Source of the DNA: Brachyspira sp. SAP_772
Lineage (GTDB): Bacteria > Spirochaetota > Brachyspiria > Brachyspirales > Brachyspiraceae
Direction of reading: 5' to 3'
Assembly: GCF_009755885.1 (NCBI RefSeq)
Contig: NZ_VYIX01000001.1
Span: forward strand, 62,001-126,000
Length of the DNA stretch: 64,000 nt
The notes below the pieces were generated by a model, which worked only from the letters and a program-made list of their open reading frames with translations, had not been told where the DNA came from and searched no databases. Both the position numbers and the translations under genes were made by a program. Positions 44,687-55,833 of the stretch are shown here, one piece after another; positions within the stretch are counted from its first letter, which is position 1; every line of letters begins with the position of its first letter.

Positions 44687-44716
44687 ACCATAGAGATAAA
44701 ATTTTATCCCTATGGT
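44687..44716. other. Inverted repeat related to the copA terminator scar
   Basis: ACCATAG and GATAAAA pair with TTTTATC and CTATGGT (one mismatch). It is followed by GGAGTAAGTATGAA. This is the same arrangement (hairpin then GGAGTAAAGTATGAA) as after the copA terminator at 45956-46010. Confidence 0.6.
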
Positions 44717-44760
44717 GGAGTAAGTATGAATTTAGTTTGTTTAAAAAATTAGGTTTTAAT

Positions 44761-44840
44761 ATAATAGTAGTTAAAATCCTCCTATAAAATAAACTATTAA
44801 ATTATTTCTAAACACATGCAAAATTACTGCTGTAATACTT
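44761..44840 (-). pseudogene. Decayed 3' fragment of a second copper P-type ATPase
   Basis: On the minus strand this segment reads AVILHVFRNNLIVYFIGGF then a stop. That matches [20 protein letters not shown] near the C-terminus of the intact ATPase at 46039-48315 (DNA 46151-46238). Frame-disrupting stops follow, so it is dead. It overlaps the end of the DUF4405 gene, whose last codons and stop may come from it. Similarity is visible by eye at DNA and protein level. Confidence 0.7.
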
Positions 44841-45489
44841 TATTAGTTTTATTTAATTTAACGCTTAATCTACATAAATAATAAGTAATAAATATAAATA
44901 GCCCCATTATTGCAATATGATCCATAAAGAAAAATATAGCAGTCTCTTCATAGTCTGGAAGTCTTGTAAATAAAAACATTACGTTGTGTAAATCTCTTTT
45001 TATAAATGATACTATTCCATATATAGCTATTAATAAGGCAATTGTTATGCATATTTGTTTCTTTATATTTATTAATTTTTTACTTATATTTATAAATATA
45101 CCCCAATGCATTCCTAAATGTGCAGACATGAATATAAATCCCCAATAACTACAAGTTACATGCACTTTTTTATTAAGCACTTTGATGCTGCTAAGATTAA
45201 AAAACTCTACTATATCTCTATTAAATAATATTCCGCTTATAATTAATCCAAGCATACATATAAAAAGCATGAAATTTATAAATGTATTAAATGATCTCGT
45301 TAAATTATATTTTCCTTTAAAGAGGTTTTTACACCAATTTAAATTAAGTATATGGTGAAGTATAAAAAAGGCAAAAATCACAAATCCCAAATATTCATGC
45401 ATAGTACGGCCTGTGAAACTATATGCTAGTAAAACAAAAAAAAGAACAGTCATTATTATATCTACAAGTATTTTAATTATGTTTTTCAT
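44824..45489 (-). CDS. DUF4405 / cytochrome-b-like membrane protein
   Basis: A 221-aa protein with five to six membrane segments. Histidines lie at membrane faces, as in heme-b cytochromes: TMHEYLGF, FILHHILN, KKVHVTCSYWG, SAHLGMHWG and FMDHIAIMG. The DUF4405 family is often found near redox modules. No CXXCH or partner dehydrogenase is near. Its C-terminal NKVLQQ and stop codon overlap the ATPase remnant, suggesting that the original end was replaced by a deletion. The upstream region is AT-rich with TTACCTCCC marking a GGGAGG ribosome binding site. Confidence 0.75.
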   Translation of the reverse strand: MKNIIKILVDIIMTVLFFVLLAYSFTGRTMHEYLGFVIFAFFILHHILNLNWCKNLFKGKYNLTRSFNTFINFMLFICMLGLIISGILFNRDIVEFFNLSSIKVLNKKVHVTCSYWGFIFMSAHLGMHWGIFINISKKLINIKKQICITIALLIAIYGIVSFIKRDLHNVMFLFTRLPDYEETAIFFFMDHIAIMGLFIFITYYLCRLSVKLNKTNKVLQQ

Positions 45490-45955
45490 CTATCATTTAC
45501 CTCCCATTACAAAATTAGTTAATTTATAAGTTATAAAATAATGTTTTATAGAGATAATATAGCATGCTATTTACTTTATTAGACGAATTAGATGATTAAA
45601 AGTTTCTTATAATTTCTTTTTTTAATGATTTTTGTATAAAAAATTATGATGACTATATTAATTTATGATAAATAGTTTTTTATTAATTTATAATATTTTA
45701 TTTGGCATAGTAAAAAATAGATTTAAGATTTTATTTTAATGCCCGCCCTTTTATATTTTCTGCTTAATTTAAAATTATTATTTAAATTTATTTTACTGCT
45801 ATATTAGAAATTATAGCACCCGCCCAAGTGTTAATTAAATTTGCACATCAATTAACGCACGGTAAATAAAATTTTGTTTTTTAATGAAATTTGAATTCTA
45901 ATCTATTATTATTTATTAGCTTCACACTGCGTGCGTTTAAAAAATTACAAAAAAT
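45490..45955. repeat. Intergenic region with GC-rich short dispersed repeats (CGCACGG family)
   Basis: Contains CGCACGGTAA (45856-45865), TGCGTGCG (45928-45935) and two CCCGCCC blocks in otherwise AT-only sequence. The first CGCACGGTAA block plus the following 30 bp resembles that at 49.18 kb. No gene is visible. Confidence 0.6.
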
Positions 45956-45995
45956 AATCTATGTAAATTAAAATTAATTCTAATTTACATAGATT
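45956..45995 (-). terminator. Terminator of copA
   Basis: A perfect 15-bp stem AATCTATGTAAATTA / TAATTTACATAGATT. On the minus strand it is followed by TTTTTTG, 43 bp after the ATPase stop. Confidence 0.85.
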
Positions 45996-46038
45996 CTGGA
46001 GTAAAGTATGAATAAAAAAACTAAGTAATTATTAAAGT

Positions 46039-48315
46039 TTATTTGCTAGGTTTAAAAAAGTTTAGTCTCAAAGCATTAGTAACAACAGAAACAGAACTTA
46101 AACTCATAGCAAGAGCAGCAAATATAGGATTCAAAAGTAAATCTTTACCCATAATAGCAGTTAAAAATCCTCCTATAGAAGAAGCTATTAAAGGCTCTCT
46201 AAATACATGCAAAACTCCTGCTGCAATTGGTATACCTATTACATTGTAGCAAAAAGCCCAAAATAGGTTCTGTTTTATGTCTCTCATAGTAGCCTTGCTT
46301 AATTCTATAGCTGTTACAACATCATTAGTGTTTGATTTTACTAATACTATATCAGCACTCTCAATTGCAACATCAGTGCCGCTTCCAATAGCAATTCCAA
46401 CATTTGCCTGAGTTAAAGCAGGAGCATCATTTATACCATCGCCTACCATAGCAACAGTAAAACCTTGTTCTTGAAGTTTTTTCACTTCATTAGATTTCTC
46501 TTCTGGAAGCACTTCTGCAAATACAATATCAATACCAGCTTCTTTTGCAACTGAGTTAGCTGTGTTTTTGTTGTCGCCTGTAATCATTGCAGTTTTTATT
46601 CCAAGTTTATGAAGTCTGTTTATTGCCTCGATGCTTTCTTTTTTTAGTTTATCAGCACAAGCAATTATTCCTAAAAGTTTATTATCATAGGCAACATACA
46701 TAGGAGTCTTACCTTCTTTTGAAAGCTTATCCATATGAGAATTATAATTTTCTGTATTGATATTTTCTTTGTTCATGAGTTTGTCATTACCCATTAAAAC
46801 TTTTTTATTATCAATAAATACTTCTATACCGAAACCAGCTATTGCTTTGAAATTTTCTATATTAAGTAGTTTTATATTTTTTTCTTTAGCCTCTCTCACT
46901 ATTGCCTCACCCAATGGATGTTCGCTTCCATTTTCAGCACTCGCCGCTATTAAAAGAAGTTTATCTTTATCATCAGAAATAATATCTGTAACATAAGGTT
47001 TTCCCTCTGTAAGAGTACCTGTTTTGTCAAACATTACAGCATTTATTTTCCCAGAAACTTCTAAAGCTTCAGCATTTTTAAAAAGTATTCCAAGCTCAGC
47101 ACCTTTTCCTGTACCAACCATTATTGCAGTAGGAGTAGCAAGCCCCAAAGCACAAGGACATGCTATAACAAGCACAGATACAAATACAGTTAAAGAAAAT
47201 ACAAAATTGTGAAGAGCTATAAACCAAACTATTCCAGATATTAAAGCTATAGTTATTACAGCAGGTACAAAATATGATGACACAACATCAGCAATATGTG
47301 CTATTGGAGCTTTTGAACCCTGTGCATCTTCTACAAGTTTTATGATTTGAGCCAATGCAGTATCAGCCCCAACCTTTTGAGCTCTAAATTTGAAACTTCC
47401 TGTTTTATTTATAGAAGCACCAACTACTTTGTCTCCCACACTCTTTTCAACAGGTATACTCTCCCCTGTAAGCATTGATTCATCAACACTGCTATAACCC
47501 TCAATTATTTCACCATCAACAGGAATCTTCTCTCCCGGGCGAACTAATACTATATCATCAACTTTTACATCTGCAATTTTTATTTCTTTTTCTTCGCCAT
47601 CTTTTATTATGGTAGCAGTTTTTGGCTGAAGCCCCATAAGTTTTTTAATAGCCTCTCCTGTCTTTCCTTTGCTTCTAGCTTCTAAATATTTACCAAACTG
47701 TACCAATGTGATTATAACAGCAGCTGACTCATAGTAAAAATTGTCTCCATGAGGATTAAGTCCAATAAATGCTAATACAGTAGAATAAATACTATAAGTA
47801 AATGCCGCAGTTGTTCCTATTGCTACAAGTGAATCCATATTAGGGCTTCCTCTAAAAAGTGCTGGGAAACCTAAAGTGTAAAACTTATAGCCTGATATCA
47901 TAACAGGTACGCATAAAAATATTGCCACTATAGAGAAAACTTGAGGATTAAGATGATGCACCAAAAAGCTAGGTATTGGAAATTTTACTAAGCTTACCAT
48001 AGGTGCCATTGATATATAAAAAAGAGGTATAGAAAATATTGCTGACACTATAAGTCTTATTTTCTGCTCTTTTATCTCTCTTGCTTTTACTAAAGCAGGG
48101 TCTTCCTCTTTCCCTAAAACTTGATACCCAGCCTTTACTACAACATTAACTATATCATCATATTTAAGCTTTTTTTCATCATAGTTAAATACAGCTTTTT
48201 CTGTAGCTATATTAACATTAGCTTCTTCAATGCCTTCTGTTTTTTTTAGAGCTCTCTCCACGGCTCTTGAACATGCAGCACAGTGCATGCCTCCTATTTT
48301 TAAAGTCATTTTCAT
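46039..48315 (-). CDS. copA: Copper-translocating P1B-type ATPase
   Basis: 758 aa. It has one N-terminal HMA domain ([18 protein letters not shown]12/C15), eight membrane helices and the CPC ion-binding motif in [13 protein letters not shown]. The phosphorylation loop is DKTGTLT, the hinge is [10 protein letters not shown], and the actuator is [11 protein letters not shown]. This is the CopA subfamily, exporting Cu(I) with ATP. AGGGG lies 10 nt upstream of the ATG. No CopZ chaperone or CsoR/CueR regulator gene is adjacent. A decayed copy of its 3' end lies 1.3 kb downstream. Confidence 0.95.
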   Translation of the reverse strand: MKMTLKIGGMHCAACSRAVERALKKTEGIEEANVNIATEKAVFNYDEKKLKYDDIVNVVVKAGYQVLGKEEDPALVKAREIKEQKIRLIVSAIFSIPLFYISMAPMVSLVKFPIPSFLVHHLNPQVFSIVAIFLCVPVMISGYKFYTLGFPALFRGSPNMDSLVAIGTTAAFTYSIYSTVLAFIGLNPHGDNFYYESAAVIITLVQFGKYLEARSKGKTGEAIKKLMGLQPKTATIIKDGEEKEIKIADVKVDDIVLVRPGEKIPVDGEIIEGYSSVDESMLTGESIPVEKSVGDKVVGASINKTGSFKFRAQKVGADTALAQIIKLVEDAQGSKAPIAHIADVVSSYFVPAVITIALISGIVWFIALHNFVFSLTVFVSVLVIACPCALGLATPTAIMVGTGKGAELGILFKNAEALEVSGKINAVMFDKTGTLTEGKPYVTDIISDDKDKLLLIAASAENGSEHPLGEAIVREAKEKNIKLLNIENFKAIAGFGIEVFIDNKKVLMGNDKLMNKENINTENYNSHMDKLSKEGKTPMYVAYDNKLLGIIACADKLKKESIEAINRLHKLGIKTAMITGDNKNTANSVAKEAGIDIVFAEVLPEEKSNEVKKLQEQGFTVAMVGDGINDAPALTQANVGIAIGSGTDVAIESADIVLVKSNTNDVVTAIELSKATMRDIKQNLFWAFCYNVIGIPIAAGVLHVFREPLIASSIGGFLTAIMGKDLLLNPIFAALAMSLSSVSVVTNALRLNFFKPSK

Positions 48316-48494
48316 ATATATAAACCCCTGTATATAACGTATTCTTATTTTACTATTTTTTATAAAATGTTACAATAGTCTAACAATGCTATTATTATAA
48401 TATATTTTTAATAAAATTCAAGTAGGGGATAGGGGTATTTTAAAATAAATCTACTACAATAAATTTGCAGCAGATTTTTAAAAAATAAGTTTTA

Positions 48495-49055
48495 TTATTT
48501 TGAGCTAGTTAATTTATCAGCATCAAAATGATATGAGTATTGGCTATCTCTTATACTTAATCTAAGAGTTGCAGTACCATCATTATTAAGTGTTAATTCT
48601 AATTTATATGTGACATCATTATAATATTCGGTAGATTGATATACATTGCTTGATGGCATCTGTACATTATTAAAAAAGAAAGTTGCTCCTGAAGATACAA
48701 CTATGGAATTATCATCGTATATTTCAACATATATATTTTCATCTGTAGGTTTAGTTACAACAGCATCATCTAATGTTTTTACATAATATTTGGCAACACC
48801 GCTGTACATATATAAATAATTTTCTAGTGGAGGAAGGGTAGGTTTTTCTGTTGTATTATTTCTATTATTGTCTGTAGTATTATTATCAGAGCTGCCATTA
48901 TTAGAAGAACCACTACCATCATTTGTTGGGGTTTCTACATTGCCTAATTCTGTTTTATCTTTTATATCTTTACCATTATTTGGATTAGTGTTGTTGTTTG
49001 AGCATGATATTATAAAAGCGATTACAATTAATATTAAATATATTTTGTTTTTCAT
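48495..49055 (-). CDS. Hypothetical lipoprotein
   Basis: 186 aa. MKNKIYLILIVIAFIISCSNN is a lipoprotein signal with C18 as acceptor. A 50-residue Asn/Thr/Gly/Ser linker follows (NNTNPNNGKD onward). A compact beta-rich domain of about 110 residues completes it (YYVKTLDDAVVTKPTDENIYVEIY onward). It resembles other small surface lipoproteins of spirochaetes in layout. No family is recognised. It stands alone between copA and a repeat-rich gap. Confidence 0.75.
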   Translation of the reverse strand: MKNKIYLILIVIAFIISCSNNNTNPNNGKDIKDKTELGNVETPTNDGSGSSNNGSSDNNTTDNNRNNTTEKPTLPPLENYLYMYSGVAKYYVKTLDDAVVTKPTDENIYVEIYDDNSIVVSSGATFFFNNVQMPSSNVYQSTEYYNDVTYKLELTLNNDGTATLRLSIRDSQYSYHFDADKLTSSK

Positions 49056-49409
49056 TTTTTATCCTTGATTTAATTCTATTCACTCAAAATATATAGCATA
49101 TTTTTAAAAAATCAATTTTTGTATGCTATTTGTTAAATATAATAAATATTTTTAAAAAGAATTTATTTTTTATTTAAACGCACGGTAAGTTTATTTTTAT
49201 AAATTAATGAAATTATGAGTTTAATATAGCGAAGTTTTTATATTTTCTCACCGTGCGGTATAGTAATTTTTAAATAATTATTGCATATATTTTTGATTTT
49301 ATCACCGCATGCAGTGTATATTAAAATATAAAATCAAACAATAATTGCAATTTTTATTACATAATAAAAGATTATTGACCGTGCGTTTTGAAAGTTATTT
49401 ATATATAAC
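49056..49409. repeat. Intergenic region with four CGCACGG-family repeats
   Basis: GC-rich cores stand out at CGCACGGTAA (49179-49188), ACCGTGCGGTA (49250-49260), ACCGCATGCAGTG (about 49304-49316) and ACCGTGCGTT (49378-49387), spaced 50-75 bp in AT-only DNA. They occur in both orientations. No coding capacity. Confidence 0.65.
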
Positions 49410-49446
49410 AAAAGGGCATGTTCAATATTTATAAACATACCCTTTT
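49410..49446 (-). terminator. Terminator of the downstream chemoreceptor gene
   Basis: Stem AAAGGG.ATGTT / AACAT.CCCTTT with an 11-nt loop, 22 bp after the receptor stop. T-tracts lie on both sides. Confidence 0.7.
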
Positions 49447-49467
49447 TATTTTTATAATTTATTTTAA

Positions 49468-51432
49468 TTATTCTTCTTCTTCTCTAAGCTTGAAATATTC
49501 AATAGATTTTGTTAAATCTCTAGATTCTTCTAATAGAGATTGTGAAGCTGCAGTAGCCTCTTCTACCAAAGCAGCATTTTTTTGTACAGAGCTATCCATT
49601 TCCATAATAGCTAAGTTTATTTGTTCAACCCCTCTTTTTTGCTCTTGAGAAACATTATTTATTTTTTCCATAATGTCTGCTGCTTTATCCATTTTCTCTT
49701 CTAATTCTATAAATATGCTTTGAGATTCTTTTACACTTTCAGTAGCCAAAGTAACTTTATCATTACTATCATTAATAAGATTAGTAATATTTTTTACAGA
49801 TTCCTGAGCATTTTGTGCTAAGTTTCTAACCTCAGAAGCAACAACAGCAAATCCTCTTCCTTGCTCGCCTGCACGTGCTGCCTCAACAGAAGCATTCAAA
49901 GCAAGTATGTTTGTTTGGAAAGCTATATTTTCTATAAGCTTAGTAATATCCATAATCTTACCGCTAGCTTCATTAACATCATTCATCTTTATAACACTTT
50001 CTTTAACTATGTTTCCAACTCTATTTATATATTCTTTAGCTTCCATAACCATTTGAGAGCTTTTTAATACACCCTCAGCAGATTCATTTATGTTGCTTGC
50101 TATTTCATTCATAGAAGAAGCTGTCTCTTCTAAACTTGAAGCCTGCATTTCTGTTCTGCTTGCAAGGTCATTATTACCGCTTAAAACTTCATTTGCCGCA
50201 GTAGATACATGGTCAGCAGAGTTTTTAACAGTATGAACTATTTTGTTAAGATTAGTTATAGTACTTTGTATACCCTTAGCTATAATACCCCATTCATCAG
50301 TTGATTTTAAAAAGTTCTCAGGCGGGCTCCAAGATATATCTCCATTTGATAATCTAGTCATATCCTGTGCTAATAGATAAATAACATTACTTACCCTTCT
50401 TTTTATTATAAGCGGTGTAATAATAAATGCTATAAGCATAATAATTAATGAAATAATAATAATTCTGTTTCTTATATTATTACTTTCTCTAAAGATAACA
50501 TCATTTGGAACTAGCAATTTTAATCCCCAATATTGTCCAGTTGTAAGTTCTAATGGTACAAATGTATATGTAACATTTTTCTTTAATTTTTCACTATAAG
50601 CAGAGAAGTTTGTTGTTGTTCCTTTATTAATTCCATCTAATACATTATATTGCTGATAATAATTGTAAGCTGAATATAACTGTTTAGATACGTTATTTGT
50701 ATCTTGTGCATCATATAATATATTTCCAGCACTATCAAATAAAGAAGCTTCTGCACCTTCAAAAGGCTGTATACTTGCCATCAAAGGATTAATTGAAGAA
50801 ACTAATATATCTACAGTAATAACACCAATATTGTTGCCATTATTTCTAATAGGTAGACACCAAGTAAAAATTAACTCTTTTTTAGTACCAACTAATAAAT
50901 ATTCATATATAGATGTAATATAAGGTCTTCCAGTTGCTAATGGTTGAGTGATGTAGTCTTCAGTTAATTCCTGAGCTGTAAAACCTCTAGATTCTTTTTG
51001 ATTTCCGCTTCTAGCAATATAATAGCTAAATTGACCATTTGCAGCAGAATATTTTGGGTCATTGGCATAATCTATATCATTACCCATATAGTTTGGTAAG
51101 AAAGTAATAGACATTCCGCATACATTTGGATTCATTTTATCTAAGAAATTACTTATCATATTTTCGTATGTTACTCTTGTTCTAGTACCATCATTATATA
51201 AAGTTTCAACATCATATTGCAGCCCTGTAGCGTATAATAATTCCTCTCTCAAGAAAAATTGTAATATGGTGGCTTCACCTGTAGAACTTTGTTCAAGTAC
51301 TTTATATGATAAATCTTCAGTAATAGTACTAACAGATTTTACATTAATAGCTCCAGAAACGATAATCATAAGCAAAAATGGAATTAATATAACTGCGCTA
51401 ATTTTTGCCTGTAAATTTAATTTTTTAAACAT
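49468..51432 (-). CDS. Methyl-accepting chemotaxis protein with Cache sensor
   Basis: 654 aa from the ATG at 51432. A TTG four codons upstream overlaps the GGAGAG ribosome binding site, so it is rejected. TM1 ([19 protein letters not shown]) precedes a periplasmic dCache-like sensor ([28 protein letters not shown]). TM2 ([21 protein letters not shown]), HAMP and the signalling domain follow. The tip motif is [25 protein letters not shown]. The ligand is probably a small metabolite and is not identifiable from sequence. It differs from the receptor at 30.4 kb in sensor sequence but shares the tip. Confidence 0.93.
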   Translation of the reverse strand: MFKKLNLQAKISAVILIPFLLMIIVSGAINVKSVSTITEDLSYKVLEQSSTGEATILQFFLREELLYATGLQYDVETLYNDGTRTRVTYENMISNFLDKMNPNVCGMSITFLPNYMGNDIDYANDPKYSAANGQFSYYIARSGNQKESRGFTAQELTEDYITQPLATGRPYITSIYEYLLVGTKKELIFTWCLPIRNNGNNIGVITVDILVSSINPLMASIQPFEGAEASLFDSAGNILYDAQDTNNVSKQLYSAYNYYQQYNVLDGINKGTTTNFSAYSEKLKKNVTYTFVPLELTTGQYWGLKLLVPNDVIFRESNNIRNRIIIISLIIMLIAFIITPLIIKRRVSNVIYLLAQDMTRLSNGDISWSPPENFLKSTDEWGIIAKGIQSTITNLNKIVHTVKNSADHVSTAANEVLSGNNDLASRTEMQASSLEETASSMNEIASNINESAEGVLKSSQMVMEAKEYINRVGNIVKESVIKMNDVNEASGKIMDITKLIENIAFQTNILALNASVEAARAGEQGRGFAVVASEVRNLAQNAQESVKNITNLINDSNDKVTLATESVKESQSIFIELEEKMDKAADIMEKINNVSQEQKRGVEQINLAIMEMDSSVQKNAALVEEATAASQSLLEESRDLTKSIEYFKLREEEE

Positions 51433-51510
51433 ACTTCTCTCCAATATATTTTATAAAAAATACATATTAATATATTTTCGTCATTACTTTTTTAAAATAA
51501 ACTTTATCTA

Positions 51511-52905
51511 TTAAGCAGCCTTTATTCTAAACTTTTTATCATTTTTTTCAATATTTTTTATAAGTTTTTTAAAGAATATATAGAACATAGTTACAGTAGT
51601 TAATACAGCTATAACATCTGCTATAGGTTCAGCCAAAATTACAGCCATAACCTTATTTTCAAGAAATATTGGGAATATAAAGATAAAAGGTATTAAGAGT
51701 ATCACTTTTCTCAAAATTGCCAAAAAAGCTGAAATTTTAGCATTGCCCAAAGCTACAAAAGTTTGCTGACATGCAGATTGTGCCCCAAGTATAAGAGAGC
51801 TTGCCATATATATTCTTAAAGCCCAAATACTATAATTAATTAAAGTTTCATCGCTTGTAAATATCCTAACAAATAAATATGGAAAAAACATAGAAATTGC
51901 CCACATTAAAGTAGAAAATATTAAACTGCTTATAAGAAGTATTTTGAAAGTATTTTTTACTCTGTCAATGTTGTTAGCCCCATAATTATAGCTTATTATA
52001 GGCTGAGAGCCTTGAGTTAAACCATATATTGGAAGAAAAGAAAATTGCATTATACTGCTTAATATAGTCATAGCACCAACAGCCAAATCTCCGCCATATT
52101 TAAATAAAGAAGTATTAAAACATACAAATAGAATACTTTCTGTAAATTGCATAATAAAAGGAGAAAAACCTAATGCTAAACATGGAAGTATTACATTAGG
52201 AGATATTTTTAAGTATTTAATTTTTAGTTTTAATAAAGTTTTTTTAGAAGTCATGAAATATAATATCCACAAACAAGATACAGCTTGAGAAATTATGGTA
52301 GCAAGTGCAGCACCTCTAACATTCATATTAAAACCAAATATAAATATAGGGTCTAATATTATATTACAAATTGCCCCTATTAAAACTGTAAACATGCTGG
52401 TTTTTGCCTTTCCCTGTGCTGTAATGAATGCGTTTAATCCCAATGCCAATTGCACAAATATAGTTCCTATAGAATATATTCTTAAATATCTCAATGCATA
52501 AATAATTGTGTTTTCACTAGCACCAAAAAATAAAAGAAGCGGCTTAGCAAATATTAATAAAAATATAGTAATTGTGATAGCTATAATTATTAAAGCCATA
52601 GCAGAGTTACCCAATATCTCTTCTGCTTTGTCATAACTTTTTTTACCCATCATAATAGAAGCACGGGGAGCACCTCCCATGCTAATAAGATATGCAAATG
52701 CCGATACTGCCATTATTATAGGCATAGTAACCCCAACACCCGTTAAAGCAATAGCTCCAATATCTTCAATATGTCCTATATACATTCTATCAACAACATT
52801 ATATAAAACATTAATAATCTGTGCCAATATAGCAGGTATTGATAATTTGAATAATAATCTTCCAACTGGTTTAGTAGCTAATTCTATTTGTTTTGTATTT
52901 TCCAT
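51511..52905 (-). CDS. MATE-family multidrug/Na+ antiporter
   Basis: A 464-aa exporter with twelve membrane helices in two homologous halves. It has the MATE entry pattern (KPVGRLLFKLSIPAILAQIINVLYNVVDRMYIGH) and the central PLYGLTQGSQPIISYNYGA segment. It probably exports cationic compounds in exchange for Na+ or H+. It lies 21 bp downstream of the DUF3089 gene on the same strand, suggesting co-transcription. A poorly resolved start region is possible, but MENTKQIELATKPVG is typical. Confidence 0.92.
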   Translation of the reverse strand: MENTKQIELATKPVGRLLFKLSIPAILAQIINVLYNVVDRMYIGHIEDIGAIALTGVGVTMPIIMAVSAFAYLISMGGAPRASIMMGKKSYDKAEEILGNSAMALIIIAITITIFLLIFAKPLLLFFGASENTIIYALRYLRIYSIGTIFVQLALGLNAFITAQGKAKTSMFTVLIGAICNIILDPIFIFGFNMNVRGAALATIISQAVSCLWILYFMTSKKTLLKLKIKYLKISPNVILPCLALGFSPFIMQFTESILFVCFNTSLFKYGGDLAVGAMTILSSIMQFSFLPIYGLTQGSQPIISYNYGANNIDRVKNTFKILLISSLIFSTLMWAISMFFPYLFVRIFTSDETLINYSIWALRIYMASSLILGAQSACQQTFVALGNAKISAFLAILRKVILLIPFIFIFPIFLENKVMAVILAEPIADVIAVLTTVTMFYIFFKKLIKNIEKNDKKFRIKAA

Positions 52906-52926
52906 TAATGTAATATACCTTTATTA

Positions 52927-53892
52927 TTATTTCCAAAAAGCTCCAACTCTCTTTTTAGCATTTTCTTTTAAATCATTATAGTATAATGCTATATCGAATA
53001 CATGATAATTGCCTCTTTCAAATATGCCGCCAATATAAAAATCATCTGGGTTAATAGAATCACATTTTATAACGCCTCTTTTTTTGTCAACTTTAGCACT
53101 AGCAAAATTGCTTACAACTTTATAATTAGTTCCAGCAAAAAAACAAGAACCTAAACTTTTTTCTTTTGCAGCTTCATCTTCTTCTAATGTCCATGTAATA
53201 GGGTTAATAGCTATAGCTCCTTCAAGAAGAGTAGGGTTATAACCATTAAATGCTGAGCTTTCTGTGTCATAAGAAATTATTACTCCGGTATCATATTCTC
53301 CTTTTGCAAATCTTAAATGAGGGTTTTTTATTAAATCATTTGTTGTAACTGAATATCCTATAATATATGCAGCAACCAATCTATTATTTAAGTTTTCATT
53401 AGTTTTGAAATAGTCTATTAATATTTCTTTTATCATCATAGCACCTTGTGAATGTCCGAGCAATATAAAAGGTTTATTGTTATTATAATTTTTTATAAAA
53501 TAATCAAATGCGGCAATTGTATCTTTTTTCGGTATATCGTAAAAATATTTTTCTTTGTTTTCTATATTATTGTTTGTATCTAATATGTAAAGAGCATCTG
53601 CTTGTCTGTAGAAAGGAGCATATATATTTCCTATTTCTTCAAATACAGAGCTTTGAGATATTAATGCATTAGTAGCATTTTCTCTCATAGGCTTAAAATC
53701 TATAGGACATACAAAGTCTTTATTAGTGCCTTCTCCATACCATACTGTTGGGTACAAATAAAATACATCAACTTCTTTATTTTGGTCTTCTGATATTTTA
53801 AGCCAATTATTTTTATTAGAATAATCTATATTAGTTTCTTTACAACTATATATAAAAATGCTTAATAATAGTAATAATAACAATCTATTCAT
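52927..53892 (-). CDS. DUF3089 family lipoprotein (alpha/beta-hydrolase type)
   Basis: 321 aa. MNRLLLLLLLSIFIYSCKE is a lipoprotein signal with C17. The body has the DUF3089 pattern: DVFYLYPTVWYGEGT, then APFYRQADALYIL, then the nucleophile elbow FILLGHSQGAMMIKEIL. The GHSQG serine and a downstream His (GNYHVFDIALYY) support a serine hydrolase. Substrate unknown. It is probably surface-exposed or periplasmic. It precedes the MATE exporter by 21 bp. Confidence 0.87.
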   Translation of the reverse strand: MNRLLLLLLLSIFIYSCKETNIDYSNKNNWLKISEDQNKEVDVFYLYPTVWYGEGTNKDFVCPIDFKPMRENATNALISQSSVFEEIGNIYAPFYRQADALYILDTNNNIENKEKYFYDIPKKDTIAAFDYFIKNYNNNKPFILLGHSQGAMMIKEILIDYFKTNENLNNRLVAAYIIGYSVTTNDLIKNPHLRFAKGEYDTGVIISYDTESSAFNGYNPTLLEGAIAINPITWTLEEDEAAKEKSLGSCFFAGTNYKVVSNFASAKVDKKRGVIKCDSINPDDFYIGGIFERGNYHVFDIALYYNDLKENAKKRVGAFWK

Positions 53893-54018
53893 AAATAAAT
53901 TTCCTTAAATAAACTTTCTTTATTTTTAATTGCTATATATTATAAATTATAATTTTATATTTTAAATAATTTTATTTGTATAAAACAATTATTTTTTAGT
54001 TTTATTTATAATAATATC

Positions 54019-54046
54019 TTGACAAAATAATGTATTTTTGTACAAT
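54019..54046 (+). promoter_or_regulatory. Promoter of recA
   Basis: TTGACA (54019-54024), 16-bp spacer, TACAAT (54041-54046), 50 bp before the ATG. No recognisable LexA box was seen around it. Confidence 0.7.
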
Positions 54047-54096
54047 ATAATAAATTTTATAAATGATATTTAAGTTAATAATTTTTTGGAGAGAAT

Positions 54097-55290
54097 ATGG
54101 CTACTAAGAAGAAAGAAACAGTTGAAATAAAAAAAGACGGTAAAAGTGAGGCTATAGAAGCTATTACCGACCAAATAAATAAAAAATACGGTCCGGGCTC
54201 TTTTATGAGGCTTGGAAGCAATAAAACTGTTAATGTTGATGTTATTTCTACTGGGGCATTAACTTTGGATCATGCTTTAGGAGTAGGGGGAGTTCCTCGC
54301 GGAAGAATAATAGAGATTTACGGGCATGAGGCTTCAGGTAAAACTACACTTACTTTACACATCATAGCAGAAGCTCAAAAGGCTGGAGGTTATGCTGCTT
54401 TTATAGATGCTGAACATGCTCTTGACCCAGCGTATGCTAATGCTTTGGGCGTTGATACTGACAATTTATATATTTCTCAGCCAAACTCAGGTGAAGAGGC
54501 TCTTGAAATATTAGAGAAAGTTGTGTCTTCTACTGCTTTTGATATTGTTGTTGTGGACTCTGTTGCAGCATTAGTTTCAAAGGCAGAACTTGCTGGTGAT
54601 ATAGGGGACGCTCATATTGCTTTACAGGCTAGACTTATGAGTCATGCTTTGAGAAAACTTACTGCTATAATAAGCAATACAAATACTGCTGTAATATTCA
54701 TTAACCAATTAAGACAAAACATTGCTACCACTGGTTATGGTGCTGGTCCTACAGAAACCACTACAGGCGGTAAGGCTTTGAAATTCTATTCTTCTGTAAG
54801 GCTTGACATTAGAAGAACTGAATGGATTAAAAAAGGTGATGATACTATAGGTCATAAAGTAAAAATAAAAGTTGTTAAAAACAAATTATCTTCACCATTC
54901 AAAGTAGTTAATTTAGAGATAATATTCGGTAAGGGCATATCTTCTGAGGGGCTTTTAATAGATTTAGCAATGGAGGCAAAAATTATCACAAGAAGCGGTG
55001 CTTGGTTCTACTACAATGGAGAGCAGATTGCACAGGGTAAGGAGAAGGTGAGAGAACTTCTTGCAGCTGATCCTAAAATGCGTATGGAGCTTGAGATACA
55101 GATTAGAGAGGCACTCAATATGGGCGGAGTAGATAAGGTAAAAGAAAAATTAGAAGAGTATCTTGAAAATAAAAACACTGTTATTAAAGAAGATAAAAAT
55201 CAGGAAGAAGATAAAAAAGAAGAAAAAGCTTCTAAAAAAGCAGATGATACTGACCTTTTAATGAGCGCTGAAGAGGCTTATAACGAATAA
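54097..55290 (+). CDS. recA: Recombinase RecA
   Basis: 397 aa. Walker A is [11 protein letters not shown], the DNA-contact loop L1/L2 region includes [31 protein letters not shown], and the polymerisation N-terminus has [12 protein letters not shown]. The C-terminal tail is unusually rich in Lys/Glu and longer than in E. coli RecA (353 aa). It drives homologous strand exchange and SOS signalling. TGGAGAG precedes the ATG. A GNAT gene starts 33 bp downstream, probably in the same transcript. Confidence 0.97.
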   Translation: MATKKKETVEIKKDGKSEAIEAITDQINKKYGPGSFMRLGSNKTVNVDVISTGALTLDHALGVGGVPRGRIIEIYGHEASGKTTLTLHIIAEAQKAGGYAAFIDAEHALDPAYANALGVDTDNLYISQPNSGEEALEILEKVVSSTAFDIVVVDSVAALVSKAELAGDIGDAHIALQARLMSHALRKLTAIISNTNTAVIFINQLRQNIATTGYGAGPTETTTGGKALKFYSSVRLDIRRTEWIKKGDDTIGHKVKIKVVKNKLSSPFKVVNLEIIFGKGISSEGLLIDLAMEAKIITRSGAWFYYNGEQIAQGKEKVRELLAADPKMRMELEIQIREALNMGGVDKVKEKLEEYLENKNTVIKEDKNQEEDKKEEKASKKADDTDLLMSAEEAYNE

Positions 55291-55323
55291 ATAGATAAAT
55301 AAATAAAAAAATCGAGAGAGAAT

Positions 55324-55833
55324 ATGAATTTAGTTATAAGAAAAGCTAATATAGATGATGTATTTTATATAAGTAAGCTTCATGCTATATGTTGGAAGCA
55401 ATCTTATAAGGATATTGTATCGGAAGATTTTTTAAAAAAGATATATTTAGATGATTGGTGTGAAGAGTTTTCTGAGGGTATAAAGACAAAGACGAGAGAA
55501 GTGCATATTGCTCTATTAGACGACAATATTATAGGTGCTATATCCTGCGGTAACAATAGATATAACATAGAAGACTATGGAGAGATAATGTCTTTATACG
55601 TTCACCCAATTTATCAAGGTTCTGGTATAGGAACTGAATTATTAAATCATTGCATGTCATATATGAAAGATAATGGTTATAAAAACTTATGCCTTTATGT
55701 TTTTGATAAAAATGAAGAGGCTAAAAGATTTTATCTAAAAAATGGATTTAAAGATTCAGGCAAAAAAAAGATATTAAAAATAGACGACAATAATAATATA
55801 GAAGAAGTGCTATATATTTATGATAATATATAA
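55324..55833 (+). CDS. GNAT-family N-acetyltransferase
   Basis: A 169-aa protein with the GNAT acetyl-CoA fold. Motif A is visible as IMSLYVHPIYQGSGIGTELLNHCMSYM (pattern QGxGxG), followed by NLCLYVFDKNEEAKRFYLKNGFKDSG (motif B). Substrate unknown. It starts 33 bp after recA with GAGAGAG ribosome binding sites on both genes. The last coding bases form the 5' arm of its own terminator. Confidence 0.88.
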   Translation: MNLVIRKANIDDVFYISKLHAICWKQSYKDIVSEDFLKKIYLDDWCEEFSEGIKTKTREVHIALLDDNIIGAISCGNNRYNIEDYGEIMSLYVHPIYQGSGIGTELLNHCMSYMKDNGYKNLCLYVFDKNEEAKRFYLKNGFKDSGKKKILKIDDNNNIEEVLYIYDNI

